This document shows, piece by piece, positions 35,630 to 44,706 of a stretch of 64,000 bases of DNA (position 1 is its first letter; every line of letters begins with the position of its first letter). The translations under genes and the position numbers were made by a program. The stretch comes from Candidatus Bathyarchaeota archaeon (GTDB lineage: Archaea > Thermoproteota > Bathyarchaeia > Bathyarchaeales > Bathycorpusculaceae). Below the pieces are notes generated by a model. The model did not search any database, was not told the origin of the DNA, and saw only the letters and a program-made list of their open reading frames with translations. Where the stretch lies: positions 186,001-250,000 of the forward strand of contig JAOZHX010000034.1 of NCBI GenBank assembly GCA_026014665.1, given 5' to 3'.

Positions 35630-36802
35630 GTGGGCACGATGCTAAAGATGTTGGAGTTGATGCTTAGACAAAAGCTTTTAGGTCAAGGACTTAAAGGTGA
35701 ATTAAACACGCCGCTGATTGTTTCCTATGCTGTCACGCGAGCCTGCAACCTGCGTTGCCTCCACTGCCATGTATCTGCTCGAGAAGCCATGCCCAACGAG
35801 CTCAATTTGAGGGAAGCGATGCGTGCCATTGACGAGATGGCGAACCTTGGCATGGAAGCCTTGATTTTTAGCGGTGGCGAACCACTGTTGCGCAAGGATT
35901 TTGTGCTAGCACTTGCCCAGTACTGTGAAGATATAGGTGTCATAACTGCTCTGCTTTCCAACGGACTCTTGATGACGCCGCAAACGGCTTTGCAGCTTAA
36001 AGAGGCAGGCATTAAAGCCGTCGGCATCCCTATAGATTCCGTTATCCCTGAATGCCACGACCACCTCAGAAATTTGCCTGGCACTTTCCAAAAAGCTGTT
36101 GCTGCCATTAAGACCTGTCTAGAGCTCGACTTAGAAGTCGTTGTTACGACCATGGCGCTTAAAGATACTTATGATGAGATGCCAAAGCGCCTTCAGTTCC
36201 TTGCGGATTTGGGTGTGGATGAAGTGGCGGTTTATGATTTGGTGCCTGTGGGCAGGGGTAAAGATGTCATGGATCAAGCTATGACTAAGGAGCAACGGGT
36301 TAATTTGATTCGGTGGCTGCAGGCGATGCAGGAAGATACGGAGATGACTTTCACTATGTCCGGGGGCATACCGCTTTACCCAGAAATTACCATGGAGATG
36401 CATCGCAACCATGGCACCAGCCCAAAAGACCTTCTCATAAAAGAGTTCTATATACATAACAGTGTCGGCTGTCATGCGGGGGTTCTCTACTTCAGTTTAC
36501 GCCCAAACGGCGATGTCTACCCATGCACTTTCCTACCCATCAAGGCTGGAAATATACGAGAGCAAAGCCTCACCGAGATATGGCGAAACTCAGCAGTCCT
36601 CAACAGCCTACGGCAAAGACAAAAGCTCAAAGGAGCCTGCGGAAGCTGTGAGTACAGAGAAACCTGCGGCGGCTGCCGAGGGAGAGCTTACGCTTGCACG
36701 GGCGACTATTTGGAGTCGGACCCTGTTTGCCTCAAAGATTTGATGTCGCAAGAAGGAATTTCGGCGGTGGACGTGAAGCGGTTCGGATGGTGCGTTGGCT
36801 AA
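35630..36802 (+). CDS. Radical SAM enzyme with SPASM domain
   Basis: About 390 residues. The SAM cluster is CNLRCLHC (three Cys near 39-46), followed by SGGEPLLRKDF. The C-terminal SPASM-type auxiliary Fe-S region contains GCHAGVLYFSLRPNGDVYPC, GNIREQSLTEIW and CGSCEYRETCGGCRGRAY plus a last Cys in DPVCL. Relatives modify peptides (PqqE-like) or mature cofactors (AhbD/NirJ-like). GTG 35630 has GGAGGG 7 bp upstream; GTG 35615 and ATG 35639 are alternatives. It sits between a LamG surface protein and four beta-helix surface proteins, so a surface-protein substrate is possible but unproven. Confidence 0.85.
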   Translation: MGTMLKMLELMLRQKLLGQGLKGELNTPLIVSYAVTRACNLRCLHCHVSAREAMPNELNLREAMRAIDEMANLGMEALIFSGGEPLLRKDFVLALAQYCEDIGVITALLSNGLLMTPQTALQLKEAGIKAVGIPIDSVIPECHDHLRNLPGTFQKAVAAIKTCLELDLEVVVTTMALKDTYDEMPKRLQFLADLGVDEVAVYDLVPVGRGKDVMDQAMTKEQRVNLIRWLQAMQEDTEMTFTMSGGIPLYPEITMEMHRNHGTSPKDLLIKEFYIHNSVGCHAGVLYFSLRPNGDVYPCTFLPIKAGNIREQSLTEIWRNSAVLNSLRQRQKLKGACGSCEYRETCGGCRGRAYACTGDYLESDPVCLKDLMSQEGISAVDVKRFGWCVG

Positions 36803-36828
36803 ACTCGTCTGACCTTGTGTGGTTGTTA

Positions 36829-36895
36829 GTCAAGAAAGTTTGACTAAGGCAAAACTCGGGTTAGTCAAGGTTTCTTGACGAAAACACATTATAAC
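36829..36895. promoter_or_regulatory. 19-bp imperfect inverted repeat upstream of a TATA box
   Basis: GTCAAGAAAGTTTGACTAA (36829-36847) and TTAGTCAAGGTTTCTTGAC (36861-36879) are reverse complements at 17 of 19 positions with a 13-bp spacer. The TATA-like CATTATAA follows at about 36888-36895 and the first beta-helix gene starts at 36928. The placement directly upstream of the TATA box suggests an operator. The half-site recurs at 3618-3633. Confidence 0.55.
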
Positions 36896-36927
36896 CTCCC
36901 CAAGCCTCTGGAAATATTGATGGCGCT

Positions 36928-37821
36928 ATGGGCAACGAAGCGGCAGCATTAGTGGTTGGTCTCCTAACGTTGATTCTTCTTTCTTTGTGCGCAGTAAATT
37001 TCAGGTCTGTCGAGGCTCAGTTTGATGGCATATACATCAATGCTGATGGCTCAGTCACTGGAACCAACAGCATCCAACGCAATGGTAACATGTATACTTT
37101 GATGGACAATGTTTCAGGCGGCATCCAAGTTCAAAAGAGTTACATCGTAATTGACGGCGCAGGCTACGCTATCGAGGGAAACGGAAAAAACGTAGGCATA
37201 GACCTTGGCAACGGAGTAGGACAGGACCCTTCACGTTCCCCCATCTGCAACGTAACTGTAAAAAACCTCAAAATCATAAACTGCTATTACGCAATAGGCA
37301 ACGAAAACACCTACAACAATACTTTCATCGGCAACTACATTGACCACTGCGATACAGGCTTTTGGATAACTGGAAGCGCCAACAACACTCTATTTCATAA
37401 CACAATCAAGAATTGCACTACGGGCATATCCATAAATTACGGCAGCGGCGGCAACGTTATAGTTGAAAATAACATCATGAGCAGTTTTTCAGTCTGGCTC
37501 TCGCCTGCACCAGTCGTGGACAGGAATTACTGGAGCGACTACACAACAAGATATCCAAACGCTAAAGAAATAGACGACTCAGGAATCTGGGATACACCTT
37601 ACGACCGCGAGGCTTTTGCAGACAATAACCCCCTAATCGAACCAATAGCTATTTCATCTGACGGCAATTCTCAAGTCCCTAAGGAAACAGACAAGCCACC
37701 ATCAAACGCTCAACCTTCCTCAGCAACGTTTTTCGCAGTAGCTGCCGCAGCGTTAGTAGCAGTCATCGGCATCGGCCTATTCCTATACTTCAACAAACGC
37801 GATGCGAGTCGGAAACCATGA
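36928..37821 (+). CDS. Exported right-handed beta-helix protein 1 of 4
   Basis: A 297-residue surface protein: signal peptide (LVVGLLTLILLSLCAVN), the common N-terminal module (GIYINADGSVTGTNSI ... VVIDGAGYAIEGNG-like), NosD/PbH1-type beta-helix turns (NNTFIGNYIDHCDTGFWI, NNTLFHNTIKNCTTGISI) and the closing RNYWSDY...IWDTPYD block, then linker, membrane helix (FFAVAAAALVAVIGIGLF) and KRDASRKP tail. First gene of a four-gene operon driven from the TATA box at about 36888. It overlaps gene 2 by 4 bp (ATGA). Likely a carbohydrate-binding or structural surface protein. Confidence 0.75.
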   Translation: MGNEAAALVVGLLTLILLSLCAVNFRSVEAQFDGIYINADGSVTGTNSIQRNGNMYTLMDNVSGGIQVQKSYIVIDGAGYAIEGNGKNVGIDLGNGVGQDPSRSPICNVTVKNLKIINCYYAIGNENTYNNTFIGNYIDHCDTGFWITGSANNTLFHNTIKNCTTGISINYGSGGNVIVENNIMSSFSVWLSPAPVVDRNYWSDYTTRYPNAKEIDDSGIWDTPYDREAFADNNPLIEPIAISSDGNSQVPKETDKPPSNAQPSSATFFAVAAAALVAVIGIGLFLYFNKRDASRKP

Positions 37822-39116
37822 AAACAACAACGCTGAAACTATCAATCATCTTAACCTTACTCATGTTGTTAGCGGCGGCTCAATTTACAGATTTTTCATC
37901 CGCGAATTTCTTCCCAGACCCCGGACCAGACCTACCTCGCATTTACATAAAAAGCAACGGCGACATCGAGCCGTCGACAGCGCCCATCGAGAGGTCAGGC
38001 AACCTCTACAAACTAACCGGTAACATTGTTCAATATACAATCGAAATCCAACGTGACAACGTCGTCTTAGATGGAGCAGATTACGCGATTCAAGGAAATG
38101 CAAGTCGAATCAAAGGTTATGATGATGGAAACAACGGCATTATCATTGTTGGCAGACATAATGTGAACATTACGCGATTGAATTTTGAGCTAGGCGATGC
38201 GGGCATTAGAGTCTCGAACTCTGCAAACATAAAAATCATTAACAACCGATTCTCCAACGATATCAACAGGGGCATAGTTGTCAAGGATTCTTCATTTGTT
38301 TTGATAGAATCAAACGTTTTTGCAGATATAGCTCATGACCTTCCATCAATCAGCCTCAACGGCTCAAGAAATACAATCATAAATAACGTAATAACCGGCA
38401 GTATCAGGGCCATTGAAATCGAAGGCTCATCAAATGTCATATCTAACAACAGAATCGAGTCAGTCCTTCCAATAATACTGGATAAAGCACATTTGAATAT
38501 GATAAACAGAAACATTATCACTGGATCTGCACCATCTCAAAGAATGTCTGATCGCAACTATACTGGCAACGAAGGCATAGCGCTTTTCCGTCAGTGCTCA
38601 AACAACATAATCTCATTAAATAACATAACAGGATTCGTCAATCAAGCTATTCGACTAGCTTTTGACTGTTCAAACAACACCATCTACGGCAATTACCTGG
38701 GAAATAACCAGTTCGCTATAGCCCTTCAAGAGAGAGCTACAAACAACAAGTTTTATGGTAATACCTTCGCGGCTGACTCATGCAATATCTCCATACATAA
38801 TTCTGAGGGCAATTTCTGGGATAACGGAACCATAGGCAACTACTGGGGCAACTATAAGGGAGTAGACAGAGACGGGGACGGGATAGGAGATACCCCTTAC
38901 AAACTTGATGGGTACATGTGGGACCTTAAGGCTGGAGGGTTTGTAAGTGCTCACGCAGGTCAAGACAACTACCCACTTATGGCACCACACAACGTTGAAC
39001 ATGAAGCCGTCGTAGTACCGCAGAACAAGTCGCTTCCAGCCATACTAATCGCCTTCACTGTTGCATTGGTTGCCGTTGCTGGCTTACTTATCTATCGTAA
39101 AAAAAAGCCGCTATAG
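37818..39116 (+). CDS. Exported right-handed beta-helix protein 2 of 4
   Basis: A 432-residue paralog of its neighbours. Signal peptide (LSIILTLLMLLAAAQF), the module PRIYIKSNGDIEPSTAPIE, a long beta-helix of Asn-rich turns (NNIISLNNITGFVNQAI, NNTIYGNYLGNN), the Asp-rich motif GNYWGNYKGVDRDGDGIGD followed by TPY, a membrane helix (AILIAFTVALVAVAGLL) and KKKPL tail. The DRDGDGIGD segment resembles a calcium-binding loop. The start codon overlaps the previous stop, so translation is probably coupled. Confidence 0.75.
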   Translation: MKTTTLKLSIILTLLMLLAAAQFTDFSSANFFPDPGPDLPRIYIKSNGDIEPSTAPIERSGNLYKLTGNIVQYTIEIQRDNVVLDGADYAIQGNASRIKGYDDGNNGIIIVGRHNVNITRLNFELGDAGIRVSNSANIKIINNRFSNDINRGIVVKDSSFVLIESNVFADIAHDLPSISLNGSRNTIINNVITGSIRAIEIEGSSNVISNNRIESVLPIILDKAHLNMINRNIITGSAPSQRMSDRNYTGNEGIALFRQCSNNIISLNNITGFVNQAIRLAFDCSNNTIYGNYLGNNQFAIALQERATNNKFYGNTFAADSCNISIHNSEGNFWDNGTIGNYWGNYKGVDRDGDGIGDTPYKLDGYMWDLKAGGFVSAHAGQDNYPLMAPHNVEHEAVVVPQNKSLPAILIAFTVALVAVAGLLIYRKKKPL

Positions 39117-39128
39117 GGTTGAATAATC

Positions 39129-40478
39129 ATGAGTAAAATCAAAGTGTTGCTCCTTGTGCTCGTCTTAATTTTTTCAAGTGCAGTGGTTCTTCCTGTTGAT
39201 GCTGGCTCTAGAACAATTGTTGTTCCAGATGATTACCTGACTATATCTTCAGCCATTGAAAATGCTTCGGCTGGAGACACCATTTTTGTGAGGAAAGGAA
39301 CCTACCAAGAACAAAGCTTAGAAATCAACAAATCAATATCACTATTCGCCGAAGATTCCCGCCAAACAATCCTAAACCTTAACCCACCGCTTGTCAAAAC
39401 CGAGTACCTGCGAAATTGGCTTTGGATTCCCGCTTCAGCCATCAACATCAACGCAAACGATGTCACACTGCAGGGTTTCATGATAAACTTGCCAGACGAT
39501 CGCTATGGCATCGGCAGCGGAGTGTACATCATAGGTGACAGAATAGCCCTGATAGATAATACGATTGCTAACCGCAGTGTCTATCTACGAGGCAACATGC
39601 AGAACATCACAGGAAACCTGTTGCCAAGCGCCCTCGAAGTTATAGGCTCGCATCAAATCATCGCAAATAATGCAATAGGGGGAAACCTGAAAATACAGGG
39701 CTCTTTCAACCAAATATTTGCCAACAACATAACCAACAGTTACTATTTCAGCGGAATCCACCTTAACGGCTCCAACAATGTTATTATAAAAAACTTTTTT
39801 TCAGAAATAACCATGGAGGATTCTAATTCAAATATTATCGGCGATAACGTCTTTGCACGTTTGGTCCTTGAGAATTTCGGAAGAGGTTGCTCACACAACA
39901 TCATTACAAAGAATAGTGTGGCAGGTAACGGCGGAATCAATGACGGCATACAGGTTTTGTCTGGTTCAAACAACACCGTCAGCGTAAACAACATTCGCGA
40001 CTGCGAATACGGCTTGCGTGTAGGCAGCGAGGCTACGCAAAATTTTGTGTACCTTAACAATTTCTTTAACAACAGCGAACAACACATTTTTTGTTATTCA
40101 AACTACACCGAAAACCAATTCGATAACGGCATCAAAGGCAACTACTATGACTCTTACCATGGTAATGATGGAAACTGGGATGGAATTGGCGATTCTCCGT
40201 ATACAATCCAAGAAATCCATTGGGACGAGGAACTGCAAAGAGAAGTAACTGTCGTTTATTTCCAAGATAATCTTCCGCTTATGGCTCCCTTTGACATTGA
40301 TGGCGTTAGCATTCAACTTCCAGATTGGGCGACTGCGTCATTGAATTCTTTACCCGAGACCCAAACATCGGAGGCTTCCCCACTAAGCTTAGTTACAATA
40401 ACATCAGCTTCAGCCGTTTTTTCGGCTGCCGGCCTTTTAGTTTATTTTAAGAAGTACAAAAAGAGGGCAGTTCCATGA
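39129..40478 (+). CDS. Exported right-handed beta-helix protein 3 of 4
   Basis: A 449-residue paralog that starts differently: after the signal peptide it begins with TIVVPDDYLTISSAIENASAGDTIFVRKGTY, the pectin-lyase-like NosD opening, instead of the IYIKSDG module of the others. Beta-helix turns (NNVIIKNFFSEI, NNTVSVNNIRDCEYGLRV), the block GNYYDSYHGNDGNWDGIGD with SPY, a membrane helix and KKYKKRAVP tail follow. It starts 12 bp after gene 2 and overlaps gene 4 by 4 bp. No catalytic residues of pectate lyases can be recognised. Confidence 0.75.
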   Translation: MSKIKVLLLVLVLIFSSAVVLPVDAGSRTIVVPDDYLTISSAIENASAGDTIFVRKGTYQEQSLEINKSISLFAEDSRQTILNLNPPLVKTEYLRNWLWIPASAININANDVTLQGFMINLPDDRYGIGSGVYIIGDRIALIDNTIANRSVYLRGNMQNITGNLLPSALEVIGSHQIIANNAIGGNLKIQGSFNQIFANNITNSYYFSGIHLNGSNNVIIKNFFSEITMEDSNSNIIGDNVFARLVLENFGRGCSHNIITKNSVAGNGGINDGIQVLSGSNNTVSVNNIRDCEYGLRVGSEATQNFVYLNNFFNNSEQHIFCYSNYTENQFDNGIKGNYYDSYHGNDGNWDGIGDSPYTIQEIHWDEELQREVTVVYFQDNLPLMAPFDIDGVSIQLPDWATASLNSLPETQTSEASPLSLVTITSASAVFSAAGLLVYFKKYKKRAVP

Positions 40479-41749
40479 GAAAGAAATCATCGGCATCTTC
40501 AATCGCGGCGTTGTTGTTATTGATTTTGATTTTAGTTGGTGCCCTCTTATTTGCCACTTTGGTTAGTGCAAATTTCACACCCCTTCCAGAATTGCCAACG
40601 CCGATTTACATAAAAAGTGACGGAAGCATTGATCCATCATCAGCACCTATAAAGCAGGTCGGAAGCACCTACACGTTCACTAATGATATCAACAATACAA
40701 TAGAGGTTCAGCGCTCAAATGTAGTGCTTGATGGCAACGGCTACACTCTTACAAAACCCTCAGTTGACACCCACCTCATGGTGCCCATCGGCTGGCTTCC
40801 TGGGGTTCACGTCGCTGGCGTAAGTGTTGTGTCAATCACCAACATAGCGTTTGAGGGCTGCATCACCGGAATAACAGTTGAGAACTCAACCAACATAACA
40901 ATTATCCAGAACACCTTTAGGGAAACCCTGTGCGGCATAGTTGTAAGGAACGCTTCATATGTGAACATCGTTAGTAACGACATAGCATTGATGAATCAGT
41001 CCTTTGCCACCGGAATCCAGTTCTTGCCCGGCAGTCCTAAAGAAAGTGTTCCTCGAAACATAAAGATTGAGGGAAACAACATCGTTGGAACCAGTCAGGA
41101 AGTTCCAGCTTTTGCGCCTCAGCCTGAACAATATGGCATTTGGGGTGGGATCAGAGAGTCGGAAATTTGCAAAAACACCTTAACTGACATCAAAGGAATC
41201 GCCCTCTACAATCTTGGAGTCAACAACCGGGTAGTCGGTAACAATTTCCAAGACAACTATGAAGGCATTCTCATGAACACAAACCAAGAAGCCTGGTTTA
41301 ACAACTTCATCTATGGCAACAACTTTAACCATAACAGCAAAAACGCGGTTGTGGCATTCATCAGAAACCCGCCCGTTAACTTCTGGTATAATGGCACAGT
41401 GGGCAACTACTGGAGCGATTACGAGGGTGCTGATAAAGACGGCGATGGCGTAGGCGATTCACCCTACATACTAAAAATCACTTACACAGATTATGAGCAA
41501 TATAGGAATGTAACCGTGGAAGTAGGCAGAGATCGCTACCCTTCCATGTCACCGTTTGATATCCCTGCCATCAACGTGAAACTACCCCACCCAGCAACTG
41601 CATCGTCTCCCGCTCCAACAGAACCTCAAACAACAGAGCCTCTCCCAACAGCACTGGTCATAGCAGCCCTTTCAGCGTTACTAACTATAGTTAGTGTAAG
41701 CTTGATAGTCTATCTTACAAAGTTCAAGAAATCAACCATGAAAGGATAA
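40475..41749 (+). CDS. Exported right-handed beta-helix protein 4 of 4
   Basis: A 424-residue paralog with signal peptide (IAALLLLILILVGALLF), the module TPIYIKSDGSIDPSSAPIKQ, beta-helix turns (NITIIQNTFRETLCGIVV, NRVVGNNFQDNYEGILM), GNYWSDYEGADKDGDGVGD with SPY, a Pro/Thr linker, a membrane helix (ALVIAALSALLTIVSVSLIVYL) and KFKKSTMKG tail. Closest to gene 2 in the opening module. Last gene of the operon; the start overlaps the stop of gene 3 (ATGA). Confidence 0.75.
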   Translation: MRKKSSASSIAALLLLILILVGALLFATLVSANFTPLPELPTPIYIKSDGSIDPSSAPIKQVGSTYTFTNDINNTIEVQRSNVVLDGNGYTLTKPSVDTHLMVPIGWLPGVHVAGVSVVSITNIAFEGCITGITVENSTNITIIQNTFRETLCGIVVRNASYVNIVSNDIALMNQSFATGIQFLPGSPKESVPRNIKIEGNNIVGTSQEVPAFAPQPEQYGIWGGIRESEICKNTLTDIKGIALYNLGVNNRVVGNNFQDNYEGILMNTNQEAWFNNFIYGNNFNHNSKNAVVAFIRNPPVNFWYNGTVGNYWSDYEGADKDGDGVGDSPYILKITYTDYEQYRNVTVEVGRDRYPSMSPFDIPAINVKLPHPATASSPAPTEPQTTEPLPTALVIAALSALLTIVSVSLIVYLTKFKKSTMKG

Positions 41750-41866
41750 AGGCACCACAATAAGTCTTTAATGTGAATACCAATCCAGTCCCTTCATTGT
41801 TCGCTTGGTTGCTTTAATTAACGGTTTTTTCTTCACTTTTCGATGTACCACCTTAGGCTCTTTCAG

Positions 41867-42034
41867 CATGCCTCCACACCCACACCCAGCAAAACTCAAC
41901 ATGCAACCATGTAGAGCATGTGGAGAGAAACACGGCTTTCACACCAAGGCAGACATTGGAAAGCGTTGCAAACCAAAAAAGCAAAGCGTTCCTAAAACAA
42001 CCATGTGGCAACCCTAAAACCTCCACACACATAA
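41867..42034 (-). repeat. Dispersed ~170-bp element, copy 1
   Basis: On the minus strand it begins GTGTGTGGAGGTTTTAGGG, passes GTTGCCACATGG, GTCTGCCTTGGTGTG and CTACATGGTTGCATGTTGAG and ends GTGTGGAGGCATG. The same order of blocks occurs at 47826-48000 and 52226-52398 (both plus strand). GTGTGGAGG lies at both ends as a direct repeat. Confidence 0.75.
41868..42017 (+). CDS. Small Cys/His-rich protein encoded within the dispersed element
   Basis: A 49-residue ORF: MPPHPHPAKLNMQPCRACGEKHGFHTKADIGKRCKPKKQ... with CRACG and a later Cys and His residues that could form a zinc site. The frame is open further upstream (to 41805) but that part is not shared with the other copies. Equivalent frames in copies 2 and 3 retain NMEPC and CGE-type remnants but carry stops after 15-31 codons. 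It may be a real gene whose duplicates have decayed, or a chance frame in an RNA or mobile repeat. Confidence 0.4.
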   Translation: MPPHPHPAKLNMQPCRACGEKHGFHTKADIGKRCKPKKQSVPKTTMWQP

Positions 42035-42207
42035 AGCTTACAATTCTCTAACAGTAGATGAGACGAAAACAGTTTTTTGGTTGCATTAACTAGTAATCTA
42101 AACGAGCCAGCAGAGCTCAAAGGACGTGGCTATCGACAATTTACAAACGGATATGTTTATATTGAAACAGACAATTTTACTGACTACGCAATCAGGGAAA
42201 GAGGACT

Positions 42208-42600
42208 ATGTCTACTCAAAGCCATTTACGCAAAAGAAAATTAACAGGCGGCAAAAAACGAGTCTATCGTACCAAGAAAAAATTTGAAGCAGGCGGATAC
42301 CCAGCTGAAACAATCCTTGGAGAGCCCAGAAGGAAAATCTCACGTGGCTTAGGTGGAAACAAAAAAGTTAAAGTTTTAGCCGACAAATACGCTTCCGTAA
42401 CCGACCCCAAAACTGGCAAAACTCAGAAAACCGAAATTGTCAGAGTTGTTCACAATGCTGCCAACGTTGACTACAACCGCCGAGGCGTTATAACTAAGGG
42501 TGCAGAAATCGAAACTGCCTTGGGCTTAGCAAAAGTTACTAGCCGCCCAGGCAACGACGGCGTAATCAACGCTGTCCTGATAAGCAAAGAAAAAGCCTAA
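42208..42600 (+). CDS. rps8e: 30S ribosomal protein S8e
   Basis: A 130-residue archaeal/eukaryotic S8e, with the expected basic N terminus (SHLRKRKLTGGKKRVYRTKKK), GGYPAETILGEPRRK, the NAANVDYNRRGVITKG core and SRPGNDGVINAVL near the end. It is a small-subunit protein without bacterial counterpart. Convergent with SRP19. Preceded by AGAGAGG-like site before ATG 42208. Identity firm. Confidence 0.95.
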   Translation: MSTQSHLRKRKLTGGKKRVYRTKKKFEAGGYPAETILGEPRRKISRGLGGNKKVKVLADKYASVTDPKTGKTQKTEIVRVVHNAANVDYNRRGVITKGAEIETALGLAKVTSRPGNDGVINAVLISKEKA

Positions 42601-42608
42601 GGTTTTCT

Positions 42609-42923
42609 TTAACGTTTAATCGGTTGTTGTGGTTGCTGACTCTTAATCTTCACTAACTGTTTTGCGATCTTTTGAATGAGCTTCTCTTTGGATTCCTTCT
42701 TCTCAACTGTAAGCATGCCAGTTTTAGCCCATGGCATCTTGGGATAATGTGCATCAACGTTTACTTCATATTTTAAAGCAAGCTTCTCAACTGCCTGCTC
42801 AATTTCAAAGATCTTCGGAGATTGAACCGCCTGATTTTTGGGTATCCGACGCCCCTCTTTACGGGTTTTAGCTTGGTCGAAGTAGATTGGCCAAATTATC
42901 GCTTTATCGTTGAGTTTTCGCAT
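42609..42923 (-). CDS. srp19: Signal recognition particle protein SRP19
   Basis: A 104-residue SRP19 that binds the tips of helices 6 and 8 of 7S RNA and prepares it for SRP54. IIWPIYFDQAKTRKEGRRIPKNQAV is the diagnostic N-terminal block and HYPKMPWAKTGML the second. The C terminus is Gln/Lys rich (KIKSQQPQQPIKR). It is the last gene of the GluRS-isoprenoid block, 10 bp after GluRS. Identity firm. Confidence 0.93.
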   Translation of the reverse strand: MRKLNDKAIIWPIYFDQAKTRKEGRRIPKNQAVQSPKIFEIEQAVEKLALKYEVNVDAHYPKMPWAKTGMLTVEKKESKEKLIQKIAKQLVKIKSQQPQQPIKR

Positions 42924-42933
42924 CTTTCTCCAC

Positions 42934-44703
42934 CTATTTTTGAGCGTAATAAGCTACCAGTTTTCCGCCGACTTCATCCACGCGGACAAAACCATAACGC
43001 TCAAACTGTATGATTGTGTTAGGCTTTAACTTTTTGCAAGCTAACTCTGCAAACCCCTCAGTAACCGATGCATCTTGCAAGATAACCTGCGTTGGGTACT
43101 CTGCACCCTTAGGAATCCACTGGATAAGCTGGGCTTTGAGTTTTCTAGCCTCTTCATAGGATTCACTAGCATAGGTACCCGTTACAGCCTTGTCGCTTAC
43201 TTTTTGAATTTGGACATTAAAGAGTTCCATGAGTCGGATGGTCTGTTGTGGTTGCATAGTTTTTGCATCTGCACGTGAAATCCAAAAGCTTACAATCTCT
43301 CCTTCACCGCTTGGTTTAACTGTAAATTCTCGGTAGCCTCGTTCGGGATGCTCCGGATGCAGGAGCAGTTTAGCCTGAAAAACTTTCGGCACCTTCAACA
43401 CCGTTAACTCTACAGGTTGCGCTACGAAGAAGTAGCGATTGCTCGTTGCATCCAGAATTTTGCGGTTGTAAGCGTTAAGAGTTTCCCAACTGAGCGTGAC
43501 ATCGTTTGATTTTATACCAACGTCGATGATGACTTTTTTGATGGCTTCTGGAGTGATACCTCGTTTTCTGAGGGCTTGGAAGGTGCCCAGCCGTGGATCA
43601 TCGAAATCGGCAAAATCTCCTTCTTTAATTCCGGCGACGATTTTTGATTTACTCAACGATGCACCTGTGATTTTAAGTCTACCATAGTGGATGGCTTCTG
43701 GGTATTCCCAGCCAAAGTGTTGGTACATGTATTTCTGTCGAACCATGTTTGTGTAGTGTTCTTTGCCTCGTATGATGTGGGTAATGCCCAGTAAATGGTC
43801 ATCTAATCCTGCCGCCAAGTTGTAGAGTGGCCAAACAACGTATTTGCTGCCTACACGAGGATGGGGATACTTTTTGGTATCGATTATGCGCAGGGCTGGC
43901 CAGTCGCGGACAGCAGGATTCGGGTGCTCCAAATCAGTTTTCACTCGTACGACTGCTTGCCCTTCTTGATAGCCGCCGTTCAGCATCCGATTCCAGCGTT
44001 CCAATTGTTCAGAGGTGGGCAGGTTGCGGCATGGGCACGGTTGTTTTGCCAGGATTTTTGATCGAAACTCGTCGGGTATGCAAGTGCAGACATAGGCGTT
44101 TCCGCTAGCGATGAGCTTCTCTGTGTACTCATAGTATATTGGAAGTCGGTCGCTTTGGATGTATTCCTCGTCGGCCTTGCAACCTAGCCACTTGAGGTCT
44201 GCTCTGATGCTGTCATAGAATTTTAGGCTGGGTTTTTTCACTTTTGGGTCGGTGTCTTCAAAGCGGAGGATAAACTTGCCGTTGTATATGCGTGCGTACT
44301 CGTGGCTTAAGAGTATGGCTCTAGCTGAGCCGAGATGTAGGACACAGTCTGGGTTGGGAGAAAAGCGGGTGACGATTTGCTTGTATTTATCAGCGTTTGG
44401 AAGTGGCGGGAGCTTTTTGTCCTCAGCTTCATGTTTTTTCAGGGTTTGAGGCCAGTTTTTCTCCACGATTGCCTTCTGCTCTTCAAGTGACAGACTGTTA
44501 ACTTCATTGACGACTGAGTTAATTACAACTGAAAGCTCCTTCACGCGGGTGCGCAACTCTGCTTTTTCGCCGAGAATCTTACCGACCAAAGCGCCTGCCT
44601 GCGCTTTGCCATCATGCGAAACCGCGTTTAAAAGGGCTGCTTTTCTGATTAACTCTTTAAGCTCTGCATTTTGTTCTAGTGCCAAACTCTCTACGCTCGC
44701 CAA
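42934..44703 (-). CDS. gltX: Glutamyl-tRNA synthetase, archaeal type
   Basis: A 589-residue class I synthetase of the archaeal/eukaryotic GlxRS group. The HIGH-like box is in RFSPNPDCVLHLGSAR (about 113-128), the KMSKS-like box is LSKSKIV, and the C-terminal half is the beta-barrel anticodon domain seen in archaeal GluRS and GlnRS rather than the bacterial helical cage. Residues 1-90 are the usual helical extension. It is nondiscriminating in many archaea (also makes Glu-tRNA-Gln), which cannot be judged here. It begins 3 bp after the prenyl synthase gene, as in the common archaeal idsA-gltX arrangement. Confidence 0.94.
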   Translation of the reverse strand: MASVESLALEQNAELKELIRKAALLNAVSHDGKAQAGALVGKILGEKAELRTRVKELSVVINSVVNEVNSLSLEEQKAIVEKNWPQTLKKHEAEDKKLPPLPNADKYKQIVTRFSPNPDCVLHLGSARAILLSHEYARIYNGKFILRFEDTDPKVKKPSLKFYDSIRADLKWLGCKADEEYIQSDRLPIYYEYTEKLIASGNAYVCTCIPDEFRSKILAKQPCPCRNLPTSEQLERWNRMLNGGYQEGQAVVRVKTDLEHPNPAVRDWPALRIIDTKKYPHPRVGSKYVVWPLYNLAAGLDDHLLGITHIIRGKEHYTNMVRQKYMYQHFGWEYPEAIHYGRLKITGASLSKSKIVAGIKEGDFADFDDPRLGTFQALRKRGITPEAIKKVIIDVGIKSNDVTLSWETLNAYNRKILDATSNRYFFVAQPVELTVLKVPKVFQAKLLLHPEHPERGYREFTVKPSGEGEIVSFWISRADAKTMQPQQTIRLMELFNVQIQKVSDKAVTGTYASESYEEARKLKAQLIQWIPKGAEYPTQVILQDASVTEGFAELACKKLKPNTIIQFERYGFVRVDEVGGKLVAYYAQK

Positions 44704-44706
44704 ACC

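Noticed and set aside
41805-41867. Start of the Cys/His-rich small protein at 41805
   Set aside because: The first 21 codons are not shared with the other two repeat copies, where similarity begins at MPPH.
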